Shown here piece after piece: positions 32,805-32,988 of a stretch of DNA of 32,988 nt. The notes under the pieces were generated by a model. The model ran no database searches. It worked only from the letters and a program-made list of their open reading frames with translations, and was not told the origin of the DNA. The stretch lies in contig CAYXDO010000128.1 in the NCBI GenBank assembly GCA_964463485.1, forward strand, positions 1-32,988, given 5' to 3'. The DNA is from CAYXDO01 sp964463485 (GTDB taxonomy: Bacteria; Myxococcota; Kuafuiibacteriia; Kuafuiibacteriales; Kuafuiibacteriaceae). The translations under genes and the position numbers were made by a program. Every line of letters starts with the position of its first letter. Position 1 is the first letter of the stretch.

Positions 32805-32988
32805 ATGCCGCCGATGACGGACTCAGACCCGGCAACGCACTCAGGCTCGGTGACGGACTCGGAACCTGTGACTGACTCGGAACCTGTGACTGACTCAGAA
32901 CCGGTGACTGAGTCAGAACCGGTGACGGACTCGGAACCGGTGACGGACTCGGGCCCGGTGACGGACTCGGGCCCGGTGACGGACTCGG
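32805..32988 (+). CDS. Partial ORF with six-residue repeat (DSEPVT), cut by window edge
   Basis: ATG 32805 (or ATG 32814) follows an in-frame TAG at 32790 and opens a frame that runs off the right edge. After MPPMT it encodes repeats of the hexapeptide DSEPVT with variants DSDPAT, HSGSVT, ESEPVT and DSGPVT. Between units almost all base changes are at third codon positions of this frame (TCG/TCA, CCT/CCG, ACT/ACG) or conservative (Asp/Glu), which supports translation. There is no clear ribosome-binding site. An antisense frame (ESVTGS/ESVTGP type) has a similar third-position pattern, so the strand is not certain. Confidence 0.4.
   Translation, partial: MPPMTDSDPATHSGSVTDSEPVTDSEPVTDSEPVTESEPVTDSEPVTDSGPVTDSGPVTDS
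32820..32988. repeat. 18-bp tandem repeat array (at least 9 units), cut by window edge
   Basis: Unit GACTCGGAACCGGTGACG with variation between units; the first two are more diverged and the last two have GGGCCC in place of GGAACC. Being 18 bases long, the array preserves a reading frame. Bases 32600-32804 between it and the inverted repeat show no supported gene. Confidence 0.95.

Noticed and set aside
32302..32835. A 177-codon minus-strand frame continuing into the right-edge array
   Set aside because: It overlaps the four-helix-bundle gene on the same strand in another frame, and variation between the 18-bp units falls at non-silent positions in this frame.

Overview
The window looks like a chromosomal segment of a high-GC, lipoprotein-rich deltaproteobacterium-type organism, most likely Myxococcota (order Polyangiales / Sandaracinaceae-like). 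This is inferred from gene content: a eukaryotic-like Ser/Thr kinase with an N-terminal zinc ribbon, a TPR+PEGA-type envelope protein, Cys-rich 'DCDG...GCE...CGxCG' repeats, many lipoproteins built on beta-propeller-like repeats, and a giant RHS/YD-repeat lipoprotein. No rRNA, tRNA or CRISPR was seen.

Layout. 1-2198: a 13-bp tandem array, a GT-C glycosyltransferase (minus strand) and intergenic short repeats. 2199-6104: a propeller-like lipoprotein and a membrane Ser/Thr kinase, both minus. 6165-9959: a translationally coupled pair (TPR/PEGA protein, then a Leu/Ile/Val-type substrate-binding lipoprotein), a hairpin terminator, and a lipoprotein of unknown function. 9974-12257: a minus-strand pair (carboxypeptidase-regulatory-like protein, then a PQQ-like propeller membrane protein). 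12430-15474: a large Cys-rich/PD40 lipoprotein. 15533-21499: a 1988-aa RHS lipoprotein on the minus strand. 21600-24091: a GC-rich short-repeat array fused in frame to a nearly identical copy of the last 2.1 kb of the 12430-15474 gene. 24408-25234: a DUF4258/MqsA-like toxin-antitoxin pair of visibly lower GC. 25284-25716: a mosaic pseudogene. 25948-27240: a YWxx-repeat lipoprotein. 27424-27595: a gene relic and a dispersed repeat. 27603-28928: a PcfJ-like protein. 29327-31603: a large low-complexity protein of unknown function. 31618-32539: a truncated tyrosine recombinase and a four-helix-bundle (23S-IVS family) protein. 32805-end: the start of an ORF made of an 18-bp / six-residue repeat.

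Most genes encode exported, lipid-anchored or membrane proteins, so this is a cell-surface locus rather than a metabolic operon. Its most unusual property is recombinational plasticity. The RHS gene is bracketed by 2,096-bp direct repeats exactly 8,617 bp apart that differ at only one visible base. Scattered pieces of the neighbouring lipoprotein genes have been recombined in frame into chimeras, and at least five families of short interspersed repeats fill nearly every larger intergenic gap. I infer an active duplication, gene-conversion and decay process around an RHS surface protein. Functional links between the individual genes are not shown by the sequence.
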